From: Aaosphaeria pasadenensis
Lineage: Eukaryota > Ascomycota > Dothideomycetes > Pleosporales
DNA: 64,000 bases
NCBI GenBank assembly: GCA_022813625.1
Contig: JAKLMB010000019.1
Span: 310,001 to 374,000 of the forward strand
Direction: 5' to 3'
Part shown: one piece after another, positions 1 through 10,400 of the stretch
How positions within the stretch are numbered: the stretch's first letter is position 1
How the letters are laid out: every line of letters starts with the position of its first letter
Made by a program: the position numbers and the translations under genes
The notes under the pieces: model-generated
Seen by the model: only the letters and a program-made list of their open reading frames with translations
What the model was told of the DNA's origin: nothing
The model's database searches: none

Positions 1-532
1 CAGCCCAGATGGAAGACTGTCCAGCACGTCCGGCATGACCACACTCTTGAGCGTCTCTTCAATTCTTGATAGCAGACCGCGCACTCATAATAGCCATTAT
101 CAATATCTTCATGAGTTCGTGTTGCAATGTCCGTCGCCGTAGATTTGGGGGCTTTAACTCTCGAGTGTGCTACCGGGGGTTTCGACCGGGGGCCCTTAGG
201 AATGGTATCAGAAGCTGCACTGGACAGTCCGGGCTCGAATGCAGGAGCATCGGCGCGGAGATCTTTCGGTTCTGTTGTTTGTGATGCGTTTTCATCCGTC
301 AATTGCCCGCCGAATCGTCGTCCACCTGGCCCTGTTTGCATATTCCTGGATGCAAGAGGCCCACCTCTTCCTCGACCTCTGCCGGTACGACCACCTCGCG
401 CTGAAACCGCAGAACCGTCCGCTGGGCTATTTCGAGAGGTGCCATCTTGCGTCTGAGTCCTTGTCTCTTGGTTCCTATTATTCCTTCCCCCTTGGCCCTG
501 AGAAGCTCTGGAGCCCCTCCCACCCCGCCTTG

Positions 533-576
<44 letters not shown>

Positions 577-731
577 GATGATGATGATGCTACGATATCA
601 GTCTGGCCTTGCTGCGGAGCGCTTTCTGAAGTCGTAGTGGCCTGGCCACCACCTCTATTTCGTGGTCGTCTTCGACGCTGGGAGCCTCTGGTTGCATCGG
701 CCGGTGCAGGTTCTGCGACGGTACTGGACAT
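1..731 (-). CDS. NF-X1-type zinc-finger protein (FAP1-like), 5' part, cut by left window edge
   Basis: The start codon is at 731 and the frame stays open for 243 codons to the window edge, so only the N-terminal part is present. The first ~200 residues are low-complexity: a basic RGG/RGR-rich stretch, four Ser, then 14 consecutive Gln encoded by CAA (534-575), and further Arg-Gly-rich sequence. Near the edge the protein enters a Cys-rich segment (YECAVCYQEL followed by RRSRVWSCRTCWTVFHLG), which is the start of the RING-like finger that opens NF-X1/FAP1 proteins. Family members are nuclear or cytoplasmic regulators with a row of NF-X1 fingers; yeast FAP1 binds the FKBP12 prolyl isomerase. The finger array and C-terminus lie outside the window, so the assignment rests on the first finger. 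It shares a ~510-bp divergent promoter with BIG1. Confidence 0.8.
534..575 (-). repeat. (CAA)14 trinucleotide repeat coding for polyglutamine
   Basis: Fourteen uninterrupted CAA codons in the NF-X1-like frame, seen as GTT/TTG repeats on the plus strand, preceded by four TCA (Ser) codons. Pure codon repetition makes length variation between strains likely (inference). Confidence 0.95.
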
Positions 732-1241
732 GTTGAGAGCGTTTTGATGCTCGTGAATTCTGGAGGAGTTTACAAGTGTGGAGACCTGCCTTACACTCAA
801 GAGAATATAGTCGCGAATGTGAAAAAGAAAACAGGCGGCGAAAATGTATGGCCTGTGGAACAGAGTGGAAAAGTCAAAACGGAGTATATCAGATGAAAGC
901 TTCTGGGGCCAGTGGCGAGGCAGTCAATATACACTCTGGATTACAGTGCTAGATTGCACTGCTGTGGGGAATGAGTCACCCTCCGCGCAGCAGGAACGGG
1001 TCCAGAAAGCTTCCCTAGGACCTAAGTACAAATCATACGAAGGACCGTGGCGAAGCACGCTGGAGCATACGTTGAATAAATTATTTTGTTAATGACTCTT
1101 GAACTTTCTGCGCGTCATCGTGCCGGAAAAACCACAGCCTCCGACGCACCCCGGTCGCCAAGGCTTACCTTGGACGTCGGAGCTGTAGACTGTCGACATT
1201 CGCAACATCATCGTCATTAAGACTCATCCCATCCTGCAATC
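732..1241. promoter_or_regulatory. Divergent intergenic region between the NF-X1-like gene and BIG1
   Basis: This 510-bp stretch holds no convincing ORF and must carry both promoters. One perfect TGAGTCA (972-978) matches the Gcn4/CpcA consensus known from fungi; its use here is inference. Nothing else stands out. Confidence 0.5.
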
Positions 1242-2232
1242 ATGGCAAAGACATTGGTCGGTGCTCTTGCACTCGCATCGCTGCCTTCCGCACTTGCATT
1301 TCGCAATACCTCGCCATTCTTTCTCTTGTCGACATCAGAGTAAGCCCGCAGAGCTCCAGCCACCTACCCCAAGCTAACGATTCCAGCTTGAAACTCGACG
1401 GCAGCATCGCGCATTTTGCTCAGTCTGGGGCGATCTCTGCGCAGCTTCAGACTAACCTTAAAGAATGTCCTTCTGAGGCCTACTTCCTCGTGCGCCACGA
1501 GGGCATATCTTCGGCGGACTACCATGGCGACACTGCTGGACGGCCCGATGCATTGCTACGCGACAGTCCCCATGATATCAAGAGCACCATGCAGATACCC
1601 GAAGTCGTGGGCGATTTGAAGATTCAGTCTATCGCACAGTCGCTACAGCAGCAGTGTGGTGCGAAGCTTGTCAAATTGGACCCCGAGATGAAGGAGTCGG
1701 ATTTCAACCAGGCGCTGTCCGACGACACGCCTCCACGTGTTTACGAGATCACCTTCTCGGAATCGAGCGAGGATTCGAACCTCAAACTGTCTACATCCAG
1801 TGCGTTTGATTTACTGTCGTCTTTTCGCTTCCACTAATTCGTGATGTAGATGCCTTCATTAGTTCTGCCATATCACAGCTTGCGCCCCACGGCAAGTTCA
1901 CGCTCATCTACACTACGACACCTCCCACCAAGAAGCCCGCAGAATCCCATCAGCCTGCGTATGAGATGGAGGATCCTTTTGGAGATGCCGTGCAGATGGA
2001 ACTGAAGAGGGACTTGTCACTACACGGAAGGGCAAACAATGATGGATCTCAAGATTATGGGGGACTTTTCGAGAGATACCAATATCTGTCTCCAGGACTC
2101 TTCATGGGCATCTCTGCCACCATTCCACTTGTGCTCATCCTGCTTGTCGGCTTGAGAGCCATCAGCAACCTTGAGGTGTCCTACTTTGCATTCAGCAAAG
2201 AGATGGGCCCGGCTGCGCAAAGAAAACAATAG
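1242..2232 (+). CDS. BIG1: BIG1-like ER membrane protein (Ac45/VOA1-type transmembrane domain)
   Basis: Spliced CDS join(1242..1339,1387..1799,1850..2232), 297 aa. Exon 1 gives a signal peptide (MAKTLVGALALASLPSALA). The luminal part is followed by one transmembrane segment near the C-terminus (LFMGISATIPLVLILLVGL) and the ending SYFAFSKEMGPAAQRKQ, a C-terminus I recognise from fungal Big1 and VOA1/Ac45-type proteins. Yeast Big1 is a type I ER protein needed for beta-1,6-glucan synthesis, and the related VOA1/Ac45 proteins assist V-ATPase assembly. Both introns are short (47 and 50 nt); splicing restores DLKLDGSIA after the signal region and STSNAFISSAISQ at the second junction. The N-terminal half is divergent, so the call rests on topology and the C-terminus. 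Confidence 0.8.
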
Positions 2233-2903
2233 ACGACACAAGTCGGTATATATCCTGTAACTTATGTAAGAGCATTGGGATTTGGCGTTGAATGGAATTG
2301 CGCCGGTTTTGAGTCGGCCTGTGTACTCCAGGAGCTTTTTGATGTTATTTATTTATCTCTCGATCCCGACTGTGGAGTACGTTTAAGCGATTGTATGCAA
2401 TTGATTATGGTAACTGTCATTTCTAACCTTGTTAGCCGAGAATAAGTAAATAAACATGGTCTCTGAATTGATAGAAGCAGTTTCACCACATACGAAGTCC
2501 GATCCCTAGTACTGCCTAAGTCAAGGCTGTTTCTTTGTCATTTAGAGACTCGTGAAGTCCGTAAACTTATCTTCCAAAGTTTAAGGGTTTGCCGATTTTA
2601 GTTCAGGGACGTATCTCAGACGGCTTACATCACGATCACTAAGGTATTTCACATATGGGGAATGCCGCATTTGCTTATAGCGTAAACATGAAATATATTG
2701 TGATTGAGCGGCCATGACAAATCAATAATAATATGACTCTAAATACAATGAAACCCTTTTTCCCTGTAGTATACACAGGCATCCAAGTCATACTATCGTA
2801 GTGTTACATATCCTCTTCCGTCCTGATATCCCTTGCACTATTATCCAAACCCATGAACTAGATCATTGATGGACCAAGGTTCGATATACAACCATCGATG
2901 ATC
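2233..2903. other. Intergenic, convergent 3' ends of BIG1 and the BAS2-like gene
   Basis: There is no coding potential. AT-rich, with an AATAAA-containing stretch (AGTAAATAAACA) near 2445 that could serve BIG1 polyadenylation. Nothing else seen. Confidence 0.5.
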
Positions 2904-3171
2904 TTACATATGCTGGGGACCCCTTCGTCCAAGGCTTCGGCCCTGAAGAGCTTGGGCAGCGTTGTCGTTGGGCTGAGCATCGCCGGCACCACAGCCGCCA
3001 TCGCGCTCTTGTGCCACAACAGGTCCAGCACACTTGAAAGAGTTGAAGCCACAGCAGCCAGAAGCGCAGTCGTTATCGGATTGGCAGTCGTCGGTAATGA
3101 ATGTCTTCTCTCCGTTGTTGCCGTTCTGGTTGCCGTTCTGGTTCTGGTTCTGGTTCTGATTCTGATTCTGA

Positions 3172-3203
<32 letters not shown>

Positions 3204-3534
3204 GCCATTCTGGACGCCGTTTCCATTGCCGTCGTTGTTGACAACGCCATTCGCAGCATCCAGGGCCTTTGCTGCATTATCGTTGGGCTGGGCGTCACCG
3301 GCACCACAGCCGCCATCACGCTCCAGTGCCACTTTAGGACCGGCACATTTGTTCGAGTTGAATCCACAGCAGCCGGAAGCACATTCGGCATCCGACGCGC
3401 ATTCCTGGGTGATGAATTTAGTGCCCTGTGCAGCTGCGAAGAGAGAGACTAGTTCTGTGAGTACTATATCTAATTTGATAGGATGCTTTTCTCTTACGGT
3501 TGAGGAGAAGGACGATCTTGAAAATAGGGGCCAT
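2904..3534 (-). CDS. Secreted BAS2-like cysteine-rich protein with two domains joined by a Gln-Asn repeat
   Basis: Spliced CDS complement(join(2904..3454,3498..3534)), 195 aa. The 43-nt intron was chosen because it yields a good signal peptide (MAPIFKIVLLLN-QLVSLFAAA, cleavage before QGTKF). Two homologous six-cysteine units follow, at about residues 26-66 and in the C-terminal third. Each reads roughly FIT-x2-C-x5-C-x3-CC-x6-C, ends in ERDGGCGAGDAQPNDNAA, and recalls biotrophy-associated secreted protein 2 (BAS2), described as an in-planta-expressed effector candidate in the rice blast fungus. Family members I know carry one unit of under 110 aa. Here the units are linked by an Asn/Gly stretch and 11 perfect Gln-Asn dipeptides (3135-3200). 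The function of the family is not settled. An alternative acceptor 24 nt further on would destroy the signal peptide. Confidence 0.8.
3135..3200 (-). repeat. 11-unit hexanucleotide repeat coding for (Gln-Asn)11
   Basis: Eleven head-to-tail copies of [A/G]TTCTG on the plus strand (CAGAA[C/T] on the coding strand), lying in the linker of the BAS2-like gene. Three central copies carry A at position 1, the rest G. Imperfect flanking units extend the Asn/Gln/Gly-rich stretch on both sides. Confidence 0.95.
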
Positions 3535-5316
3535 TTTGACTGATAAGTTTAAAGGATAGTGGTAAATGAATATGTAGTAGGAATATGAATAAGAATGTAA
3601 GGACCGGCCGGCTTCACCTGGAAGTGTCTGGTAATGAGAGTTTGTTGTTTGGATTGAACTTGAGTGATGATGATGAAGAAATGGGGGTCCTAAGGCTGGC
3701 CTTATAACTCATTGATCAGGACGTGCATTATGATCGTTAATCCATACTGATACCTGAGCCTTACAGCAGCGAAACGACGAGTAAGCCTTAGTACTCAGAT
3801 TCCTGGTACAGAATATGCATGTATGAGAGTGGCGAAGTCGTTCGATGTTGCAGACTGGTGGAAGAGTCGCATCGAAGAGTGCCCCAACCCGCGCGTAACG
3901 CATCATAGCTACCGTGCGTTGATTGGTCGAGTCGACCATCAATTGCGAATCAGAATGGGAAAGTGACGGTGTTCCTTGTAGTTTGAAAACAGATTGGCTT
4001 ATGATAGTGGATAAGGGATAGAACATTATGCAGAACTTGCTACCCTTTCTGGACGAAGTCGACGGCGATGTTTGTGTGGGGTTCAAGGGTCAAGGTAGCG
4101 CTCCCGCAAGCTCTCGACCAATGGGCGTTGGGCGCTCTACCATTCACCTCAGGCTTTCTTCCCCAATCCTGAATACGGACATTGGCTGCCTCAAAGCAGG
4201 TAGAGTTTCTATCGCGTCTGAGGAGTTGTTCCTTTCCGCGGGGCGAGTCACGTGTTTCCTCACAGTAAGACTTTCTGAGGGGCGGTGTTCTTGGAAAATC
4301 TAACAGTCCCGGTTTCAGCCATCGGATGCGCTGCTCTCCATGTCGGAACTCTGTATCACCCTTGCTTATAGGGGAAGCCGAGCGTCACCTGTTTGGTTTC
4401 CACTGTGCACTTGTAGTAACATCTTTTTCTTACCATTACGACCGGACATTGCGATAGAATATAATGACTGATATTTTGAGGAAGCATTAAGGTTGGCATT
4501 CTTGTAACCTAGGCTGGGTCGTAGTATTCTGATTGCTCTTCTGCTCCGTTCGGCGGGCTTTCAGAACAGATTCAAGATACGAATTTATTGATCGTCGAAA
4601 GCACACCCCGGGAAGACCTTTCCGAATACACGGTTCAGCATTATTGAGCAAACATTGATCCTCGAACTGGCTCATGCTACAAGGTGAGAACATTTGCTGA
4701 TCAATGGTGGACCAACCACAAAGCAGAGGGATGAAAACGAGCGGCTTCTGCACCATAGACTGTAACGAAAATTACCCCAGATCGTTTGTGCTAGGGTTTC
4801 AAACAGTACTACCATGGAAATCTCTTCGCAAACTTGTCGTTACATTCTCGAAGTGCGAGTTTGGGATGTCTCTATGCCTAAGAGATAGAGGATGGCATTA
4901 TAGGGCAATACCATGGAAATGCAATTTCTCTTGCGACGGAGCGATCTGATGTAGACAGACCGGCTCGTCCCTTCTTTTCATCGCTTCTTCTTCCACAGTT
5001 CAAGATAAAGTTGTGCGTGTTGTCTGTCTCTGTCAGTATACACATACAAAAATCCTTACCTGTATCGACACACCAATAATGATAATCGTCATGAAGGGTC
5101 GATCAAGAAACATAAGCACAGTCTTCACGAGGTGCCTGATGATCAACTGGTTTGGGTCGATCACTGCAATGCCAATCAAACACACGAAACACTCATAGGA
5201 TACCTGAATATTGATAGAGACGATCGTTATATTCCTGCTTGTATTATTTCTCTCATCGTCATATTCCACCTCCCCAGCCACCTGCAGCTTCTGGACATTG
5301 GTATTTCCAATCTATT
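3535..5316. other. Intergenic stretch between two secreted-protein genes, with one doubtful ORF
   Basis: Apart from the doubtful minus-strand ORF at 4487-4756, the ORFs here (for example 3709-4086 minus, 4028-4303 plus, 5033-5281 minus) lack family resemblance and credible splice context. No repeat of note. Confidence 0.4.
4487..4756 (-). CDS. Possible small cysteine-containing secreted protein (doubtful)
   Basis: This is an 89-codon ORF of unrecognised family. It begins with a short hydrophobic stretch (MVQKPLVFIPLLCGW) that could be a weak signal peptide, followed by a Cys-spaced region (SPC, DQC, EPC, GVC) and a C-terminal CQP. It lies between two genes for cysteine-rich secreted proteins and has the same strand, which is the main reason to keep it. 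No upstream exon with a better signal peptide was found. It may equally be a chance ORF; only expression data would decide. Confidence 0.25.
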   Translation of the reverse strand: MVQKPLVFIPLLCGWSTIDQQMFSPCSMSQFEDQCLLNNAEPCIRKGLPGVCFRRSINSYLESVLKARRTEQKSNQNTTTQPRLQECQP

Positions 5317-5758
5317 TCAAGAGAAAGGACACCCGACAAATGCCTTGATGAATGGTTTTCCGTCGGTCGACTTCACACATGATCCAACTGGCGCGGGGTA
5401 TGGAGTACCCAAGCAATCCTCGTCCGTATACAACGTCGCTAGTTTATGTTCATTGATGCACTTGAAGAGGGTTGGAGTATCGACGAAAGTGTCAAAGGAA
5501 CTTACCCGTACAGCCGGGATATTGAGACGTCACGCGGTAACTGAATATATCCGGGGTATTGTCGTTTCGATCAAGCAGTTGGCAAACGCCCCCTCGACCG
5601 AAGATCGGATCCAGCCAGACTAGAGTATCTTCAGCGCAGTCTGCCCCAGAGTAGATCTCTGCCACTGTGTTGTAGAAGCCAGGGTCGTCTGGTCGTTGCG
5701 CTCGGACTAGCGAAAAGGCAGGAAGGGCCGAGAGGAACAGATTGGAGAACCGCATCAT
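5317..5758 (-). CDS. Small secreted six-cysteine protein of unknown family
   Basis: Spliced CDS complement(join(5317..5438,5506..5758)), 124 aa. The signal peptide is MMRFSNLFLSALPAFSLVRA, with likely cleavage before Gln21. The mature part has exactly six Cys (41, 59, 83, 93, 105, 121), enough for three disulfides. The 67-nt intron has donor GTAAGT and acceptor CTAG. The splice joins PGCT to ATLYTDEDCLGTPYP and leaves one open frame to a TGA, which is strong support for the model. I do not recognise a domain. Size, secretion and even Cys number fit the fungal small-secreted-protein (candidate effector or antimicrobial) class, but function is inference. It neighbours the BAS2-like gene and the chitinase. 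Confidence 0.75.
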
Positions 5759-7429
5759 GAGATCGAGGACTTCAGGTCAAGTGAATAAGGTTATTCGATA
5801 GAAATTCAGTTTTTGAATGCCATGAGTTAGATGCAGCTCTCACGACTTTTTATAGCTGTATCTATCCAACGTAATCAAGAACCACCTGCCAAGATAGGTA
5901 CATGTAAATGCGCTGTCAACCAGGGCCGGATGCTCCCGACTTGAGAAAGCTTCATCAACTGCTTGGTATCAACGTTATATGCAGACATCGATGCATTTAC
6001 ATACTGATACGAAGTCTCAATGTTAGCTTACCTGCAGGTGTCCAATCATTTTGTTCATAGCAATGGGGAACACCCCAACAGATGTAGCATCAGCAACGTA
6101 CTCTACGCAGAAAGATCTAAGCGAGTAGGTATTGACTGGGTTGATGAGGTTGCTCTTATCGCATATGCACGAGATCTTCCTTATCACATTTTCCGAGAAA
6201 GGAAAGACAATTGACGTATTTAACTCAATCTGACAGACCTGAGTTACGACAATCGGATTCGGAAGTCGGTTAAGAACCGTGTGCTCGGCACGGGAACATG
6301 CATGCATTCTGCAGACTCGTGATAATGTGATACTCGGTTGCAGACTTCGAGCACATTTACTTCAATTAATTACCTGTTGTATAGTCTTCAGAATGTGTAG
6401 CCGCACGAATAAATAGGAGAAAAAGCGATGGGGGCTTTGCTGTCATCACCACTTTAAACGTGGAGTTAAAGCCTTGATAACATCTCAAACTAGGAGCCTC
6501 TAGCGCTCACTGCATGTATGTTTCTCTGATGAATAGGCTAACCGTAATGAGAGCAATGAGTGAATGTGCGAGGAAGGTGAAGGTACAATCACCATTTAGG
6601 TAACCTACGAGAACACGCTTAAATTAATCTGTGCGAATCACAAACTCTGATCTTCTAGCTTGTTAACACTTACCAATAGCTGTATAACAACGTGAAATTC
6701 TAGAAGTTTGAATTCGACCCTCGTAGATCGATCAGGACAGGCACCGCACCCAAGGCAAATGTACAACGCATTGTGAAGTCAAAATTTCGCTACCTGATAT
6801 AGTTGCAGCCTTACTGGCCTAGTTATATACAACTGGGATTGTGTCCAGGAAACGCCGATTCCATTATTTGGCCTCATACTCTCTGATATGTTACTCGCAG
6901 ATTGAATCCATTCGAGATCCTACCTGGATTACCTAGGTAGTTTGAATAGGGAGTAACGCTCACGAAACACCGCAATTTACTTCCCGAATATCCGTCGGAT
7001 TAGTAGTCTATCATCTGGTGAAGTGTCATTGTTCAACATCCTGAATCACCCGAAAAAAGAAGCTTGTTGGCTGCTGGCGATAGATTTGTCATTGGACTTG
7101 CAATAGTGAATCTGCCACGATGGTGTCTGTGCCGTGAATGATGTATGTGCGTCTCGTAGCCCAATCGATCCACGTCCATAATTTTACTTTCACTCACTCC
7201 AGTGAGCTTTGGGAACATCAGAGACAAGTGGAGTGAAAAGAGGGCAGCGCCAAATCTCTACTTGACCCGTGCTTCAACTGCTTCTGTCTCTCGCGTCCCT
7301 TATACTTAAGTACATAAATCTCCGTCTCCACTCTCTCCTCTTCAACCTCACCCCCCTCTTTCCCCTTCCTTTGTCTCTTTCCTTCCCACAACCTTACTCT
7401 CGCTTCTGCCTATCGGCATTTCCCACCGC
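5759..7429. promoter_or_regulatory. Intergenic region upstream of the GH18 gene
   Basis: A 1.7-kb, somewhat AT-rich spacer between divergent genes. The last ~90 nt (7321-7400) are an almost pure C/T tract ending just before the chitinase start, a typical leader of well-expressed fungal genes. A minus-strand ORF at 6023-6307 is open but unrecognisable and was not called. Confidence 0.45.
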
Positions 7430-10400
7430 ATGACGTCTGCGATGCGGTACTCCACCTTCCTACTTCACCTCCTCGGGGTAACTTGCGTTGCGTCGCAAGA
7501 CCTACGGGGATCAGAGTATTCGATCGAAAATCGTCCTTTGCCATTGCTTGAGATCGCCGAAGCCTATATTGGTCAACAAAATGCCACCGGTGCTAGGTCC
7601 CACGGCCTTATTAACACTCAATGTGGCGTTGGAAGGCCCTGTGCTGACGGATCTTGTTGCAACTCATATGGCCTGTGTGGATACAAAGATAGTCACTGCA
7701 AACCCGCACCGCCAGCTACATGCGTATCGGTAAGTCAAAGCAAGATTACATTATGATGAAGCACTAACATGGAACAGATTTGTGCTGCAAAAGCGCCCTG
7801 TGGAATTGACTCCAAAGACGGCAAGGCGACTTGCCCTCTTAATGGATGCTGCTCTTCTTGGGGCTCTTGCGGCTTCACTGACACCTTCTGTACAACTGGA
7901 CCAGGTGATACTTGTCAAAAGAACTATGGCACGTGTGGTATTCCGGCGAAACCTTCTTGCGGACAAAATACCAGTTCAGCTACCAATGGTCGTCACGTCG
8001 GGTATTACCAAGGCTGGAATGTTCGAACTCGAGACTGCGATAAAGTGTGGCCGAGCCAACTTTCAACCTCTGGCTTGACTCACCTAGTGTATGCCTACGC
8101 TTCGATTGATAACCAGACCTTCCAGATCAAGCCGGATCACCCAGCAGATGCCGATTTGTATCACCAATTCACTGCACTCAAGACCGATCGACTGAAGACA
8201 TGGATCGCAGTGGGAGGATGGACATTCTCAGACCCAACATCCTCAACCTACCACACGTGGTCGAAGCTGGCTAGCACTGCGCTATATCGAAAGGCTTTTG
8301 TCACTTCGGTTGTAGAGTTCATGACCAAGTATGGGTTCCAAGGTCTTGATGTCGCATGGGAATTTCCAGCAAACCCCGATCGAGGCGGCAACAATAATGA
8401 TACAAAGAACATGATTGCCCTGATGAAGGACCTCAAGCAAGCGTTTGGGTCAAACTTTGGTCTTAGCACAGTTTTGCCTGCAGACTATGTCTACCTCCAG
8501 GGCATAGACCCGCTTGCGTTGCATCCTTATGTCGACTGGTTCAACTTCCTGAGCTATGATTTCCATGGCCCGTGGGAGCTCAACTCGACGTTCATGAAAG
8601 CAAAGCTTCGACCACACACGAGTCTTCTCGAGATCGATCACAAACTTACTCCACTGTGGTTCAACAAGGTCGATGCTTCCAAGATTAATCTGGGAATTGC
8701 ACACTATGGACGAGGTTTCTCTGCAGATCGGAATTGTCTCAACGCGGGGTGCGACGCCTACGGCATTGGACAACAGGGCTCCTGCACGAAACAGCCAGGT
8801 ATCATGAGTAACATTGAGATCCATCGTCTTGTAGCGGAGAAGAAGCTTAAGCCTGTGCTGCTTAAAGATGAAGCAGTGAAACAAATCACCTGGGATGATC
8901 AGTGGTGGAGCTATGATGACAACGAAACAGCAGCTATGAAACTGGCTTTCGCTAACACCCGCTGCCTTGGTGGTGTTTTTTCGTGGGCTATGGATTATGA
9001 TGCTACTCGAAGCGATTCGGGTCCTCCTGGAAGCGCGGCCCCGTCCATTGCCAGTTCATCATCCATCGCTCCCATTCCTACTCAAATGCCAGGTTCCTTC
9101 AGCCCATCGATGTCCCAAGTGCCGTCGTCGATCCAGTCCCAGCAGCCAGCTTCTTCCGGAAATTCTGCATCTGGCGCCCCGCCAGTGCAGCCTTCAGCTA
9201 ACCCATCATCTGCTGGTATGTCTTCATCTGCGTCTAGGAGCTCAGTAATGGGGAGTGTATCCACTTCCAATGGAATCTCGACTGTGTCATCTGGCCAGCC
9301 TGGAACGCCATTTCCTTCGACATCTGGAAGTACTGGACAGGAATCGTCCTCGTCGATTATCTCATCGCAGACAACAATCATCTTCATTCCTCCATGGTGG
9401 CCCACATCTTTCCCAAAGCCCACGACACCTGTCTCATTCCCCCCGGATTGGAGCACAAAGCAGCCAGTGTCAGGGTCGATCAATTGGCCTTCCGGAATTC
9501 CATCACCTAGTAGTCTACCTGCAGACTGGACTCTCGTGCCGCCTCCTGCAAGCTCGGCTCCCACTTCTCGCAGTGCGGAATTGCCGAGTCTACAGTCATC
9601 AAGCACGCCTCTGATGACCACTTTCTCCACTGCATCGTCTGTCAACTTTTCAACCTCGACAGTTTCGACCATTGTGAGCTCCTCTTCAGCTCTAGGCTCA
9701 TCAAGCATGGCTCCTTCAGCGCCAGGTTCATCAAGCATGGCTTCCATTCCTTCAGCACCGGGTTTGTCAAGCATGACTTCTATTCCTTCATCACCGGGTT
9801 TGTCAAGCGTGGCTACTATCCCTTCAGCACCAGTTTCGTCAAGCGTGGGTGTTCCTTCGGATTCATCCGCGCTCTCAATCGTTAGCAGTCTGTCAACCTT
9901 TATTACATCAAGTATTGCGTCAATCCCTCCACCCATGTCAACTACTTCAGCTATGAGCAGTTTACCATCACCAATTACCTCAAGCATGCCTTCTAACATT
10001 CCAGGCCTCACGACTTCTTTACCTGGAACGAGCATGCCAACAGGGATGCCGATTGTTTCTAGCATTCCCAGTATTCCTCCAGGATTCTCAATGTCGTCCT
10101 CTACTAGCAATGCTCCTATACCGACGGCCCAATTTGAGGAGTTCTATGATTCTGAGGTCTGGGAGACTGATAAGCCGGAGCTTTTCTGTGAACCCCCTTG
10201 GTAAGTAATTTATCCATCACCACTTTGACTGAATTCATGCGCTAATCAATCACAGTGTTATAGTGCCACCTCCATTCATCTTGCCAGTCAAGACTACGAT
10301 TACATGGCCGCCCCTTGTGACGACACTTGTTTCCGTACAAGGAGGCAGCACCCGTACCTATACTGAAGATGGAACAGTCAAGTGCGCTGTTGACGGAGGA

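Noticed and set aside
6023..6307. 94-codon minus-strand ORF that could splice at 6035 to a further open segment near 5870-6010
   Set aside because: The joined frame is open, but shows no signal peptide, family resemblance or conserved motif; kept out as likely chance.
9082..10110. 342-codon minus-strand ORF
   Set aside because: Antisense shadow of the Ser/Thr/Pro linker of the GH18 gene; acidic repetitive sequence produced by the repeats.
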